The notes beneath the pieces were generated by a model. That model had not been told where the DNA came from, searched no databases, and saw only the letters and a program-made list of their open reading frames with translations. Shown piece after piece: positions 8,081 to 17,367 of a stretch of 64,000 nucleotides of DNA (position 1 is the stretch's first letter; every line of letters starts with the position of its first letter). The stretch covers positions 176,501 through 240,500 of the forward strand of contig JACKMX010000006.1 of NCBI GenBank assembly GCA_024235175.1, in the 5' to 3' direction. A program made the translations under genes and the position numbers. The DNA is from Chromatiaceae bacterium. GTDB lineage: Bacteria > Pseudomonadota > Gammaproteobacteria > Chromatiales > Chromatiaceae.

Positions 8081-9867
8081 CAGTAGACATCTCTCAGATA
8101 GCGCCCTTCCGCGCGCAGATTTTCGACATACTCGGCAGAGGCTTCAGGATTCAGAGCCCCTTCCGCCTGGGCAACCGTTGCCAAAGCATCGCGCACGCCG
8201 GCCTCCATCGCCCTACCGCCGCAGACATAGATCCTGGCGCCCTCCTGCAGCCAGCGGTAGAGTTCTTTCCCCTGTTCGAGCAGGCGGTCCTGAACATAGG
8301 CTCCGACCTTGGCGTCCCGCGAGAATGCCAGTGTCGCGCGCTTGAGCACTCCTGCCCTGCGTTGTGCCAACCACTCGGTCTGGTAGAGAAAGTCGCGGTG
8401 GAAATGACGGTTGCCGAAAATCAACCAATTCTCTCCGCCATCGCCTTGGGCAGCCCGCTGCTGAAGGAACGCCCGGTACGGGGCAATGCCGGTGCCCGCG
8501 CCGATCATGATGATGGGAGTGTCTCCATCGGCGGGCAGTCGGAAGTTGTGATTCTCGGACACATATATATCCAGAGGTCCGCCATCCTCGAGTCGCTCTC
8601 CAAGGAACCCTGACGCGCCCCCCAGATAGCTGCGACCGTTGGCCTGATAGCGGACTACGGATACGGTCAGGTGAACCTCGTCCTCATATTCAGCCTGACT
8701 GGATGCGATCGAATAGAGCCGCGGCTGCAGTGGCTGCAGCAGTTGCACCAGCGTATCTGCATCGGGAAGCGCGGGATATTCAGTGGCAAGATCCACAAAC
8801 TGGCGGGTGGCGCAGTAGTTTCTCAGCGCCTTGCGATCACCGGCAATCTGCCGCAGGGACTCTGCGTTGCTGATCTCGGCCCAGCGGGCTGCGACAGAGG
8901 GGTGCAATTGCGTCAGTTCAAGCCTGCTGCCCAGCGCCTCCGCCAGGGTCAGCCCCTTCCCCTCCAGTGAAACCTGCGACTTGCCTTCCAGTCCGATGGT
9001 ACGCAGAAGTTCCTCAACCAATGCCGGATCATTGTGGAATCGGATGCCGAGCGCGTCACCAGGAGCATAGCTGATCGCCGCGGGATCTATCTCCAGGGCG
9101 ATATGGCGCACATCCGCAAGAGCATCGGATGTGGTGAGTCTTCTGTTTTCCAACAGTGTCGAGCGATAAGGATTACTGCGGTCATGGCGCCTGCTGTGGC
9201 GTGCATGACTCAATGCTACCACCTTGTGCGGACCGGAAGGGGCCAGTTCACCGATCCTCCCAAGAATATCGGGAACCCAGTTCTTGCTATCGGTCCGAAA
9301 GTCCAGATCAGCATCGACCCTGGCCAGAATGCGGCTGGCACCCAGCTCCTCCAGACGCTGATCGAAATCCCGAGCGGTTTTGCAGAAGTGCTCATAGCTG
9401 GAGTCGCCAAGGCCGAATACTGCATACCTGAGTCCTTGCAACTGCGGTGCCTGTTTACCGTGCAGAAATCGGTGAAGCTCCACAGCGCTCTCCGGCGGTT
9501 CTCCCTCGCCGTGAGTACTCACTACCAGCAGCAGCAGCTTCTCTTTAACCAACTCCCTCGGTTTAAGCTCATTAACCGAGAGCAGCCGGGTGTTGATACC
9601 CCTGGATTCGCTCGCTTCGGCCAGCGCCTCTGCCACAGCGCGTGCATTGCCGGTCTGGGAAGCGTACAACACGGTGACAAGGTCACCCGTCTGGGGTTGT
9701 TCAATGGCTAAAGGGCGACTGCCGATTCCCAACAGATAGCCGCTGGCCCAATTCAGCTGCTGCTCGTTCAGTCCTTGAATTGCATGTTCCAGCCGGGACA
9801 GCTGCATTGCACTCAGCGGACCTGGACGGTATTCGCCAGTGGTCTCTTGTGCCAGTGTTGAGTGCAT
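8080..9867 (-). CDS. cysJ: Sulfite reductase flavoprotein (alpha) subunit CysJ
   Basis: A 595-aa diflavin reductase that passes electrons from NADPH through FAD and FMN to CysI. The flavodoxin domain (about 60-205) has VLYASQTGNARAVAEALA and STHGEGEPPESA. The FAD-binding domain contains QPRLYSIASS and ends near LGERLEDGG, and the NADPH-binding part has IMIGAGTGIAPYRAFLQQR and YVCGGRAMEAGV. The ATG at 9867 has gaggag upstream. It is the first gene of cysJIH and faces a divergent LysR regulator across about 106 bases. Confidence 0.97.
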   Translation of the reverse strand: MHSTLAQETTGEYRPGPLSAMQLSRLEHAIQGLNEQQLNWASGYLLGIGSRPLAIEQPQTGDLVTVLYASQTGNARAVAEALAEASESRGINTRLLSVNELKPRELVKEKLLLLVVSTHGEGEPPESAVELHRFLHGKQAPQLQGLRYAVFGLGDSSYEHFCKTARDFDQRLEELGASRILARVDADLDFRTDSKNWVPDILGRIGELAPSGPHKVVALSHARHSRRHDRSNPYRSTLLENRRLTTSDALADVRHIALEIDPAAISYAPGDALGIRFHNDPALVEELLRTIGLEGKSQVSLEGKGLTLAEALGSRLELTQLHPSVAARWAEISNAESLRQIAGDRKALRNYCATRQFVDLATEYPALPDADTLVQLLQPLQPRLYSIASSQAEYEDEVHLTVSVVRYQANGRSYLGGASGFLGERLEDGGPLDIYVSENHNFRLPADGDTPIIMIGAGTGIAPYRAFLQQRAAQGDGGENWLIFGNRHFHRDFLYQTEWLAQRRAGVLKRATLAFSRDAKVGAYVQDRLLEQGKELYRWLQEGARIYVCGGRAMEAGVRDALATVAQAEGALNPEASAEYVENLRAEGRYLRDVY

Positions 9868-9908
9868 GGAGCTCTCCTCGTAAAGATTGCCGATTATTCG
9901 TTGGGCTT

Positions 9909-9922
9909 AAGTTTGGAAACTT
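9909..9922. promoter_or_regulatory. Candidate LysR-type operator in the cysJ/regulator gap
   Basis: aagttt-gg-aaactt is a short dyad in the AT-rich 106-base gap between divergent cysJ and the CysB-like gene. Its position suits control of both promoters by the LysR protein. This is inferred from symmetry and location only. Confidence 0.4.
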
Positions 9923-9973
9923 TACTAAATCTTGTAAAATGATAAATAATGAATATTGATCACGTTTATTGAT

Positions 9974-10927
9974 ATGGAATTACGGCAGCTGCGCTCGCTG
10001 GAGGTGCTCGTCGAATCGGGTTTCAGTGTGACTCTGGCTGCTGAACGTCTGCATCTGGTGCAGTCGGCGGTTTCCCAGCACCTCTCCCGCCTTGAACGAG
10101 AACTTGAAACCGAGCTGTTTGTGCGGCAGGGCAAGCGGCTGATGGCGCTGACAGATACGGGAGAGCTGGTACTGCAATACGCACGCCGGATTCTCAACGA
10201 CACCGAAAATATACTGGCTGTGGGGCGCGACCAGGAGGAGAGCGTCTGCGGAGAGTTGCGTATAGGCACCACCCACACCCAGGCGCGATATGTGTTGGCC
10301 CCGGTGATCCGGGTGTTCCGGGAGATCTATCCCCAGGTCAATCTGCAGATTCACCAGGGCACGCCGCAGCAACTGGTGGAGATGGCAGACAGCGGCAGCG
10401 TCGACTTCTCTATCTGCACTGAGGCACTGGGAGAACACCCTAACCTGACCGCGCTGCACTGTTACCGCTGGAACCGCAGTCTGATCGCCCCGAAGGGACA
10501 TCCGGTACTGGAGAGGCGCCCGCTGGCGCTCGACACCCTGTGTGAGTATCCGTTGATCACCTACGTTTTCGGATTTACCGGCGCAAACCACTTTCGCACC
10601 AGCTTCGCCCGCCTGGGCCTGAAACCCAGGGTGGTGCTTAGCGCCGCCGATACCGACGTGATAAAGACCTATGTGAGGGAGGGATTCGGCGTAGGCATAA
10701 TCGCCAGTCTTGCTTACTCCAGCAGCGTCGACAGCGATCTTCAGGTCCGCGATCTCAGCCGCCTGTTTCCCTGGGAGGTGACCCGTATCGCGTACAACAA
10801 GGGTAAATATCTGCGACGGTACGAGCGGCGCTTCATCGAGTTGATGCAGAATATGGTGGCGGACAATGGCGTGGTGCTGACGCAGTCGGTGAAGAGACGA
10901 CCACCCATACATGGGAAAAAACTTTAA
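9974..10927 (+). CDS. CysB-like LysR-family transcriptional regulator
   Basis: A 317-aa LysR regulator. The N-terminal helix-turn-helix (residues about 1-60: MELRQLRSLEVLVESGFSVT, then VQSAVSQHLSRLERELE) is followed by a CysB/Cbl-like sensor domain including GTTHTQARYVLAPVI. The opening MELRQLR resembles CysB, so the ATG at 9974 is preferred over an in-frame TTG at 9956. Being divergent to cysJIH, it probably activates that operon in response to sulfur status (O-acetylserine or thiosulfate in CysB), which is inferred from family and context. Confidence 0.88.
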   Translation: MELRQLRSLEVLVESGFSVTLAAERLHLVQSAVSQHLSRLERELETELFVRQGKRLMALTDTGELVLQYARRILNDTENILAVGRDQEESVCGELRIGTTHTQARYVLAPVIRVFREIYPQVNLQIHQGTPQQLVEMADSGSVDFSICTEALGEHPNLTALHCYRWNRSLIAPKGHPVLERRPLALDTLCEYPLITYVFGFTGANHFRTSFARLGLKPRVVLSAADTDVIKTYVREGFGVGIIASLAYSSSVDSDLQVRDLSRLFPWEVTRIAYNKGKYLRRYERRFIELMQNMVADNGVVLTQSVKRRPPIHGKKL

Positions 10928-10994
10928 CGCAAATCCTGCCACGAAATAGTTCGGTCCCCTTTCGCGACGTGTGCCGTCGCAAGTGAGAGAGAAT

Positions 10995-11261
10995 ATGGGG
11001 TTAATTTTCAAAATACTCGCATTCGTTATCTATTTAATCGCGGGACTTTGGGGGCTCTTCGTCTCTTTGGGCATAGTCGTTGACCATCTGGGTCCCGTCA
11101 TTGGCGCCATCGCCGTCATTCTCGCGCCGGTTACGCTGGCTTTAATTCCCTGGTACGAGGCTATAGCGAATTCGGAGTGGTTGTTGGTGATAATCGTATA
11201 TGGCGGAGGCATTGGTGGCTCGATTCTCTATTTTATTGGTTCGGCCCTTGATAAGGACTGA
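10995..11261 (+). CDS. Small integral membrane protein
   Basis: An 88-aa protein with about three hydrophobic segments (LAFVIYLIAGLWGLFVSLGI, VIGAIAVILAPVTLALIPWY and a C-terminal LLVIIVYGGGIGGSILYFIG). The ATG at 10995 has gagagaa just upstream; the frame extends 8 codons further without a good site. No family recognised. It follows the regulator gene by about 65 bases. Confidence 0.6.
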   Translation: MGLIFKILAFVIYLIAGLWGLFVSLGIVVDHLGPVIGAIAVILAPVTLALIPWYEAIANSEWLLVIIVYGGGIGGSILYFIGSALDKD

Positions 11262-11286
11262 TGACCGCCAGTTCGAAAGAAAGGGG

Positions 11287-11427
11287 ATGGTTATACTTGT
11301 TGACTTTGAAATTGATAGCTTTTCTATGACAGAAGTGAAGGCTGTACCTATACCGGCTGCTGTCTGGCTGTTTAGTTTTGGTCTTCTGGGTTTGTTCGGA
11401 GTTGTTAGAGAAAAGACAGCTCAATAA
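11287..11427 (+). pseudogene. Remnant with a VPxPA/PEP-CTERM sorting signal
   Basis: The 46-codon frame ends with VPIPAAVWLFSFGLLGLFGV then VREK. This is the classic C-terminal exosortase signal: a VPxPA motif, a transmembrane helix and a basic tail. The expected long secreted ectodomain is missing; only about 15 residues precede the motif and the ribosome site is poor. It is best seen as the tail of a degraded PEP-CTERM-type protein, implying exosortase machinery elsewhere in this lineage. Confidence 0.55.
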
Positions 11428-11591
11428 TTAAAAATATGACAGTTTCTCGAGGGGCCGTTTTAATGAAGTGTTAATAGACTGGAGTTAGCTCAGTTCAGGC
11501 ATCGTTAGCTTGGTTGACAACTTCCGATTCCGCTGAAAAAGTGGCCATTGACCATGTGTGTACTGAACGGCACCTGTGCACCGGAAACAAT

Positions 11592-11924
11592 TCACATAAA
11601 CAGCCCGCTCTGAACCGCATACATATAGAACGCGGTACCGGCAAAGATGCTCAACAGCGCCTGGCGCCAGAGCAGGTGCGCCGACAGGGTGAGCAGTGCC
11701 GCAATCAGTTCGGGTGCGCCGTGGGGCGGCTCGCTGAGCTGCACCGAACCGAGGCTGTATATGACCAGAATGGTCATGATCGCCGCCGGAATGTATCTGC
11801 CGAGGAATATCAGCAGTGGGTGATCCGCGCGTTTGCGCAGCAGCAGGAAGGGGGTTGCACGGGTCAGAAAAGTGGCCGCTGTCATCACCAGGATTACCAT
11901 AATCAGATAGGTCAAACCGCTCAT
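11592..11924 (-). CDS. azlD: AzlD-family branched-chain amino acid export subunit
   Basis: A 110-aa protein with about four hydrophobic segments, typical of AzlD. MTAATFLTRATPFLLLRKR and LIFLGRYIPAAIMTILVIYS match the family. It pairs with AzlC in a branched-chain amino acid exporter and overlaps the azlC stop by 4 bases, so the two are translationally coupled. Confidence 0.88.
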   Translation of the reverse strand: MSGLTYLIMVILVMTAATFLTRATPFLLLRKRADHPLLIFLGRYIPAAIMTILVIYSLGSVQLSEPPHGAPELIAALLTLSAHLLWRQALLSIFAGTAFYMYAVQSGLFM

Positions 11925-12598
11925 CCGCGCCGCTCCAAATGGGGACGACGGAGAATCAACAACAGCACGGAAAGTGCAATCGACACAAGCAGCATCTGCT
12001 CTTTGAACAACGCCAGTGCACCCAATCCGCAGACCGCTGCCAACAGGAATGGGAAGGGTTCACGCAGCTTGTTCCACTGCTCTATCAGCAGTACCAGGAA
12101 CAGCGCGGTAAGGGCAAACTCCATGCCCCGTGTATCCAGGTCGATCAACCGCCCCAGCAGCGCACCCAGCGTGCAGCCGACGACCCAGTAACTCTGATTG
12201 AGCGCGGTGATTGCGAGATAGTAATCGCTCTCCCGGCAGTGGGATGGCACTGGTGTACCGGTGATCAGCGAGTAGGTCTCATCGGTCAGGCCGAATATCA
12301 GGTAGAGCTTTTTCACTCCCCGGCAGCTGTAGCGGGAGATGAGCGACAGGCCAAAGAAGATATGGCGGGAGTTGAGCGCCAGTGTAGAGACCGCCACTTC
12401 CAGCAAACCGGCATGGGCGGCGAGCAGTCCTACTGCCATGAACTGGGCCGCGCCGGCGAATACCAGAACCCCCATCAAGGTGGCGAAATACCAAGGGTAG
12501 CCCAGATCCTGAAACAGCATGCCGAACGCCATGCCGAGCGGCACGTATCCGAACATCACGGGCAGCGATGCCCGCAGGGCGGTGCCGATTATCGACAT
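11921..12598 (-). CDS. azlC: AzlC-family branched-chain amino acid permease
   Basis: A 225-aa membrane protein. SLPVMFGYVPLGMAFGMLF at the N-terminus and FAGAAQFMAVGLL are signatures of AzlC. Several membrane segments follow, including GLTDETYSLI. With AzlD it forms a probable exporter of branched-chain amino acids. Starts at ATG 12598. Confidence 0.9.
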   Translation of the reverse strand: MSIIGTALRASLPVMFGYVPLGMAFGMLFQDLGYPWYFATLMGVLVFAGAAQFMAVGLLAAHAGLLEVAVSTLALNSRHIFFGLSLISRYSCRGVKKLYLIFGLTDETYSLITGTPVPSHCRESDYYLAITALNQSYWVVGCTLGALLGRLIDLDTRGMEFALTALFLVLLIEQWNKLREPFPFLLAAVCGLGALALFKEQMLLVSIALSVLLLILRRPHLERRG

Positions 12599-12635
12599 GG
12601 TTATGTTTCGCTGAAGTCTTCGGTCTAAAGAGAGT

Positions 12636-13325
12636 CTAGGGGTTCAACTCGATGGTGGCGTTTATATTCACCTCGACCCTGCGGCTGCCCGCCTCCAGTG
12701 CAGGAGGGGCGGCATCCTCTTGCATGGCCATAGCCAATCCCCGCATCTGTCTCGGTTGCGGAACATGGTCGGGTGTATTGATATCCATCTGAACCAAACG
12801 GTAGCCTTGGCGCCCCATCTCTCTGGCTAACATTTGGGCGCGCGCACTGAACTCGGTAATTGCCTCTCCGATCAATTCATCCTCGGCAGCTTTCAGCCCC
12901 TCGGGTGAGATGGTGTAGGAGATGCTGCCCACCGCAAGCGATGACTGCAGCTCACCGATAAGTTCGCTCAGCGCCGCACCGTCGCGGCTTTCCAGGCGCA
13001 GCGACTGGCGTACCCGCCAGCCAACGAGCGTCTGCTTACGGTAGACCGGCGTGGTACTGTATTCGAGCGTCTGAACCTTGATCTGCGAATTGCGCTTCGC
13101 CTTCTCGACGGCGTTGCCGATGGTACGGTTGACGTCGTTGGCGAGACGGCTCGGATTATTGCCCTCCTGTTGCGCGTACATAACGCTCACCAAGGTGTCG
13201 TTTTCAACTTCGCGTCCGGAACTGACAGTCAGATTGATCCGGTCGTAAGTCAAGGGTTGATCGGCCAGGATAGAGCCGGTGGAAAGGGTCATCAGTGCAA
13301 AAATACAGGCTCTTCCGATATTCAT
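12636..13325 (-). CDS. Exported SIMPL-domain (DUF541) protein
   Basis: A 229-aa protein with a signal peptide (MNIGRACIFALMTLSTGSIL, cleaved near ADQ) and a SIMPL domain. Family-like sequence includes INLTVSSGREVENDTLVSVM, VQTLEYSTTPVYRKQTLVGW and SLRLESRD. SIMPL proteins are periplasmic or outer-membrane associated and mostly of unknown function. The ATG at 13325 has aaggag upstream and begins the signal peptide; the 28-codon upstream extension is not used. Confidence 0.85.
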   Translation of the reverse strand: MNIGRACIFALMTLSTGSILADQPLTYDRINLTVSSGREVENDTLVSVMYAQQEGNNPSRLANDVNRTIGNAVEKAKRNSQIKVQTLEYSTTPVYRKQTLVGWRVRQSLRLESRDGAALSELIGELQSSLAVGSISYTISPEGLKAAEDELIGEAITEFSARAQMLAREMGRQGYRLVQMDINTPDHVPQPRQMRGLAMAMQEDAAPPALEAGSRRVEVNINATIELNP

Positions 13326-13479
13326 CAGCTGCTCCTTGATTCGCTGTGTGTGGTTTAGCCCGGATGTTTCATGAATTTGTGACGATATCGCACAGTATAT
13401 TGGTTTCACGAGGAAATATTCCTTGTGGAATCAAGAGACAAGAGAGATCGGTGCAAATTTATGAATTATCCGGGTTAGA

Positions 13480-15531
13480 TCAGGCCGTATCGAAGCGCAG
13501 GAATATAGTACTGAACTGACCACGCCCCTGGGTCATGCTGCGCAGATGAGTGGTATAGCCAAGCAGTTCCGCCAACGCCACCTCGCAGCTTATGGCCGCA
13601 TCATCCCTGCCGTGCCTGGTGTCCCGAATGATCGCCTGGCGTGACTGCAGATCGCCCAGAACTGCACCAAGATTGGCTTCCGGTACCACAACTTCCGCCG
13701 CCATAATCGGTTGCAGCAGTGCAGGCGCCGCATTTTGCAGCGCCTTTGCCAGCGCACGCGATACCGCGGCACTAAGCGCCGCAGGGGTAGATGCACTGCC
13801 AAAAATCTCGATCTCTTCTATCTCTACCAGCAGATCCTGAAGTGGGGCGCCCTCAAGCGGACCGCCTCCCAGAGAGAACTTGAGCCCCTGCCCCACAGCT
13901 TCGCGCTGGGCAGGATTCAGATAAGCACCCTCGGGCAGCAGACGGGGTTCAATGCGTGTCTGCACACCGCTGCCGCGCGCGCGCGGAGAGACTGCCACCA
14001 CCACGCGAGCCTTCAATGCCACATCTTTTGCGCCCTGTTCTGCAGGCGGTTGGAACAGATGGTCGATACGGCTGCTCTGAGTTACCGTTTCGCGCAGCGC
14101 CACCGCCGGTTGTCCCGCCTTTACCTGTAGATTGTACTCGCGCTCGAGGCGCTCGATAATGATCTGCAGATGCAATTCCCCCATGCCGCTGAGCAGGCGC
14201 TGCCCGGTATCCGCATCCTCTCCGAAACGCAGCGTAGGGTCCTCCTCCTGCAGTTTCTCCATCACCTCAAGGAACTTCTCCTCCTGATCCGAGGTGACGG
14301 GTTCTATGGCCAGGCTGAGAACAGGCTCCCTGGTATCGATGCGTTCGAGCAACAGGGGGTGCCTGGGATCGCACAAGGTATCTCCGGTGGCAACATGGCG
14401 CAATCCCGCAAGCAGCACTATCTCCCCTGCATGGGCCAGATCCAGGCGGCTCTTCTTCGCCGCATCAACGTCGAAAATCCGCGCTACGTTCTCGTTTGCA
14501 ACCTGGCCGTCCGGTCTCTTGTAACTGACTCTCTCTCCAGGCCGGAGAACACCCCGATAGACCCTTGCAAAGACGTGCCGCCTCCCCTCCCACATCTGCA
14601 CTTTAAACGCCAGTGCCACGAGGGAGCCTTCGTCTCTCATCGCCACCAGTTCCTCGCTGCCATCCTCGCGAAAAGCTTTTGCATCGGGCCGGTCGAGCGG
14701 GGAGGGGAGGAGCTTCACCACCGCATCGATCAGTGGCTGCACCCCCAGATTACGGAGCGCTGAACCGCCGAAACAGGGATGGATCTGCCCTTTGAGAGTG
14801 GCGCCGCGCAGCGCCCTCCACAATGTCTCAGCGTCGGGCTCCTCCCCGGCCAGCACCAGGTCCGCCAGCCGCTCGTCGGTATCCGCAATTCCCAGCAACA
14901 GATTTTCGCGCTGTTCAGCGAACCTTCCCAGGATTTCGTCGTCGCAGGGCCCGGTGGACAGCCGTTCTCCGTTTTCCCCGGTGAATCTTATCAATGTCCG
15001 GTCGACCAGGTTTACCACCGCCCCCTGTTCAGGCAGAGGAACAGTCACCGCCACCGGATTTCCGTCCAGGCGTTTGCGGATACTCTCCAGTGCCTGATCG
15101 AAATCTGCGCCGGGGCGATCCATCTTGTTTACGAAGAACAGGCAGGGCAGGTGAAATTTCTCGCGCTGCCGCCACACGGTTTCGGTCTGCGGCTCCACCC
15201 CGCGAACACCATCCAGCACCAGCACGCAACCATCCAGCACGCGCATGCTGCGTTCCACCTCAATGGTGAAATCGACATGCCCGGGAGTGTCCACCAGCTG
15301 GATCAGATGATCCTGCCAGTGGGCCTTGGTTACCGCCGAGGTAATGGTGATGCCGTGGATCTGCTCCTCAGCCATATAGTCCATATGGGCTGCACCGTCA
15401 TGCACCTCGCCGATCTTGTAGAGTGCACCGGTGTAGAACAGTATGCGCTCGGTCAGTGTCGTTTTGCCGGCGTCTATATGCGCGGCAATACCGATGTTGC
15501 GAACACGCTGGAGATCGCTGTTTTTTGTCAT
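13480..15531 (-). CDS. Elongation factor G-like GTPase (second EF-G type)
   Basis: A 683-aa translational GTPase with EF-G domain order. The G domain has IGIAAHIDAGKTTLTERILF (G1), DTPGHVDF (G3) and NKMD (G4); domains II to V follow, with GMGELHLQIIIERLEREYN of domain III and MTQGRGQFSTIFLRFD near the end. No ribosomal protein genes or tufA are adjacent, so this is probably an EF-G paralogue (fusA2 type) acting in elongation, recycling or stress. Its start overlaps the stop of the OsmC-like gene (ATGA), so translation is coupled. Confidence 0.85.
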   Translation of the reverse strand: MTKNSDLQRVRNIGIAAHIDAGKTTLTERILFYTGALYKIGEVHDGAAHMDYMAEEQIHGITITSAVTKAHWQDHLIQLVDTPGHVDFTIEVERSMRVLDGCVLVLDGVRGVEPQTETVWRQREKFHLPCLFFVNKMDRPGADFDQALESIRKRLDGNPVAVTVPLPEQGAVVNLVDRTLIRFTGENGERLSTGPCDDEILGRFAEQRENLLLGIADTDERLADLVLAGEEPDAETLWRALRGATLKGQIHPCFGGSALRNLGVQPLIDAVVKLLPSPLDRPDAKAFREDGSEELVAMRDEGSLVALAFKVQMWEGRRHVFARVYRGVLRPGERVSYKRPDGQVANENVARIFDVDAAKKSRLDLAHAGEIVLLAGLRHVATGDTLCDPRHPLLLERIDTREPVLSLAIEPVTSDQEEKFLEVMEKLQEEDPTLRFGEDADTGQRLLSGMGELHLQIIIERLEREYNLQVKAGQPAVALRETVTQSSRIDHLFQPPAEQGAKDVALKARVVVAVSPRARGSGVQTRIEPRLLPEGAYLNPAQREAVGQGLKFSLGGGPLEGAPLQDLLVEIEEIEIFGSASTPAALSAAVSRALAKALQNAAPALLQPIMAAEVVVPEANLGAVLGDLQSRQAIIRDTRHGRDDAAISCEVALAELLGYTTHLRSMTQGRGQFSTIFLRFDTA

Positions 15532-15986
15532 TCTGCATCGTGACCCGGATTCTGCTGTAAAGTCTCGCCCTGTTCATTGACCACGCGGACGCTGACGGGA
15601 AAACCCTGGCGCAAACTTACCGCGGCCACACTGAACTCCTCATAAAGATCCAGGCAGTGCTGCATCCGCACCGCCTGTTCGAGTTCACCGTTCACTTGCA
15701 GGGTTACCGCTATGTCGCCGATGCGTGTGCGCCCCTTCCCGTTACGGACCAGAGTACAGAGAGCCTTGGCCTGCAAAGCGCCCGGGGGAGGGGAGTTCTT
15801 GGCGACACAGTAGAGCAGGCTGGCGCTCAGGCAGTTTGCTGCCGCGGCAGCCAACAGGCGTGAAGCCGTGGGAGCAGCACCTCCACCGACGGAGAGCTCA
15901 CCCATCTTCTCCTGATCAAACCTAACCCTGAATTCGAGACCCTGCACATGCTGCATCTCTATCGTGAATTGATTCTCTTCCGCCAT
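15528..15986 (-). CDS. OsmC-family protein
   Basis: A 152-aa OsmC/Ohr-like protein. PTASRLLAAAAANCLSASLL includes the buried family Cys, and a second Cys lies in MQHCLDLYEEF, giving the peroxidatic pair expected of OsmC hydroperoxidases. The ATG at 15986 is chosen because aaagg lies eight bases before it; a GTG at 15995 is possible. It overlaps the EF-G-like gene by 4 bases. Confidence 0.8.
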   Translation of the reverse strand: MAEENQFTIEMQHVQGLEFRVRFDQEKMGELSVGGGAAPTASRLLAAAAANCLSASLLYCVAKNSPPPGALQAKALCTLVRNGKGRTRIGDIAVTLQVNGELEQAVRMQHCLDLYEEFSVAAVSLRQGFPVSVRVVNEQGETLQQNPGHDAE

Positions 15987-16013
15987 ACCTCTCACCTTTC
16001 GACCTTTTATCGC

Positions 16014-17348
16014 CTAACTCCCCGCTATCATCATCGGACCCAGCAGCCAGGAGCCGGTCTGGATACCGCCGCGCCGGTCCACGTCGGTAGCCACCGCCTG
16101 CAGTCCGGCAAACATCTGCTTCATATTGCCGGCAATCGTTATCTCCTCAACCGGATATTGAATTTCACCATTCTCCACCCAAAAGCCCGCCGCGCCCCGG
16201 GAATAGTCACCGGTTACCATGTTCAACCCGCTGCCCATCAGCTCACTGACCAACAGCCCGCAATCCATTCGCTTGAGCAGTCCGGCCAGATCCAACTCTC
16301 CGGAGTCGATGGACAGATTTCTTACCCCACCCCCGTTGCCGGTGGTCTCCATGTTCAATTTGCGGGCCGAGTAGCTGCTCAGTAAGTAGCTTCGCAATAT
16401 ACCGTCCCGAACCAGATCCTTTGGGGCAGTGGCGACACCCTCACTGTCGAACGGAGCGCTGGCGGGTCCTTTCCGCAGCAGCGGGTTTTCGCGAATGCGC
16501 ACAAACTCCGGAAAGATCTGCTGATCGAGATGATCCAGCAGGAACGAGGAGCGGCGATAGAGCGCAGAACCGCTGATCGCCCTGGTCAAACCGCGCAGCA
16601 GGCTGACTGCCATCTCCGCCTGAAAGATGACCGGTGCCTCGCGGGTTTCGATCTGGCGTGAACCAAGCCTGGCCAGGGTACGTTCCGCCGCACGCCGCCC
16701 CACCTCCCGTGCCGATTCCATATCCTCCGGGCTGCGCGCCGAGGTGTACCAGTAATCACGCTGCATAGCATCACCCTTACCGCCTATCACCGAGCAGCTG
16801 AGGCTATGGTTGCTGCTGGGGTAGCCGCCGACAAATCCGTGGCTGTTGCCGTATACCTGCAGTCCGCTGTGGCTGTTCAGCGTTGCCCCCTCGGAGTTGG
16901 TGATACGCGGGTCGAGTTCGCGCGCCGCATTTTCGCACTCGACACCTTTGGCTATCGCTTCGTCCACCTCTATCTCCCACGGATGGTACAGATCCAGGTC
17001 GGGCTGTTCGCCCGCCATCCGGCTTGCATCGGCTAATCCGGAGCAAGGATCTTTCGTTGTGAATTTGGCAATGTTGCACGCTGCGCGAACCGTGTCCCTG
17101 ATTGCCTCCGGTTTGAAGTCTGAGGTACTTGCCGAGCCTTTCCTGTGACCGAAATAGACGCTGACACCCATCCCCTGGTCGCGCGTATGCTCAATTGTCT
17201 CCACTTCACCGAGCCGCACGCTGACAGAGAGTCCGATATCGAAGTTGACACCAGCCTCGGCTGCACTGGCGCCCTGGCTGGCCGCCTCCCGCAGCATATC
17301 CTCAACCATCTGTTGCAGTTGTGCCTGGCGATCTTTCAAATCATTCAT
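16014..17348 (-). CDS. pmbA: Metalloprotease complex subunit PmbA (TldE)
   Basis: A 444-aa member of the TldD/PmbA family. GMGVSVYFGHRKGSASTSD, LLSSYSARKLNMETTGNGGG and GAAGFWVENGEIQYPVEEIT are characteristic. PmbA lacks the HExxxH zinc motif and works with TldD to degrade peptides such as the CcdA antitoxin or mature microcins. It lies 19 bases downstream of tldD on the same strand, which supports a functional pair. Confidence 0.93.
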   Translation of the reverse strand: MNDLKDRQAQLQQMVEDMLREAASQGASAAEAGVNFDIGLSVSVRLGEVETIEHTRDQGMGVSVYFGHRKGSASTSDFKPEAIRDTVRAACNIAKFTTKDPCSGLADASRMAGEQPDLDLYHPWEIEVDEAIAKGVECENAARELDPRITNSEGATLNSHSGLQVYGNSHGFVGGYPSSNHSLSCSVIGGKGDAMQRDYWYTSARSPEDMESAREVGRRAAERTLARLGSRQIETREAPVIFQAEMAVSLLRGLTRAISGSALYRRSSFLLDHLDQQIFPEFVRIRENPLLRKGPASAPFDSEGVATAPKDLVRDGILRSYLLSSYSARKLNMETTGNGGGVRNLSIDSGELDLAGLLKRMDCGLLVSELMGSGLNMVTGDYSRGAAGFWVENGEIQYPVEEITIAGNMKQMFAGLQAVATDVDRRGGIQTGSWLLGPMMIAGS

Positions 17349-17367
17349 TGCTGGTTACATCCCGCTA

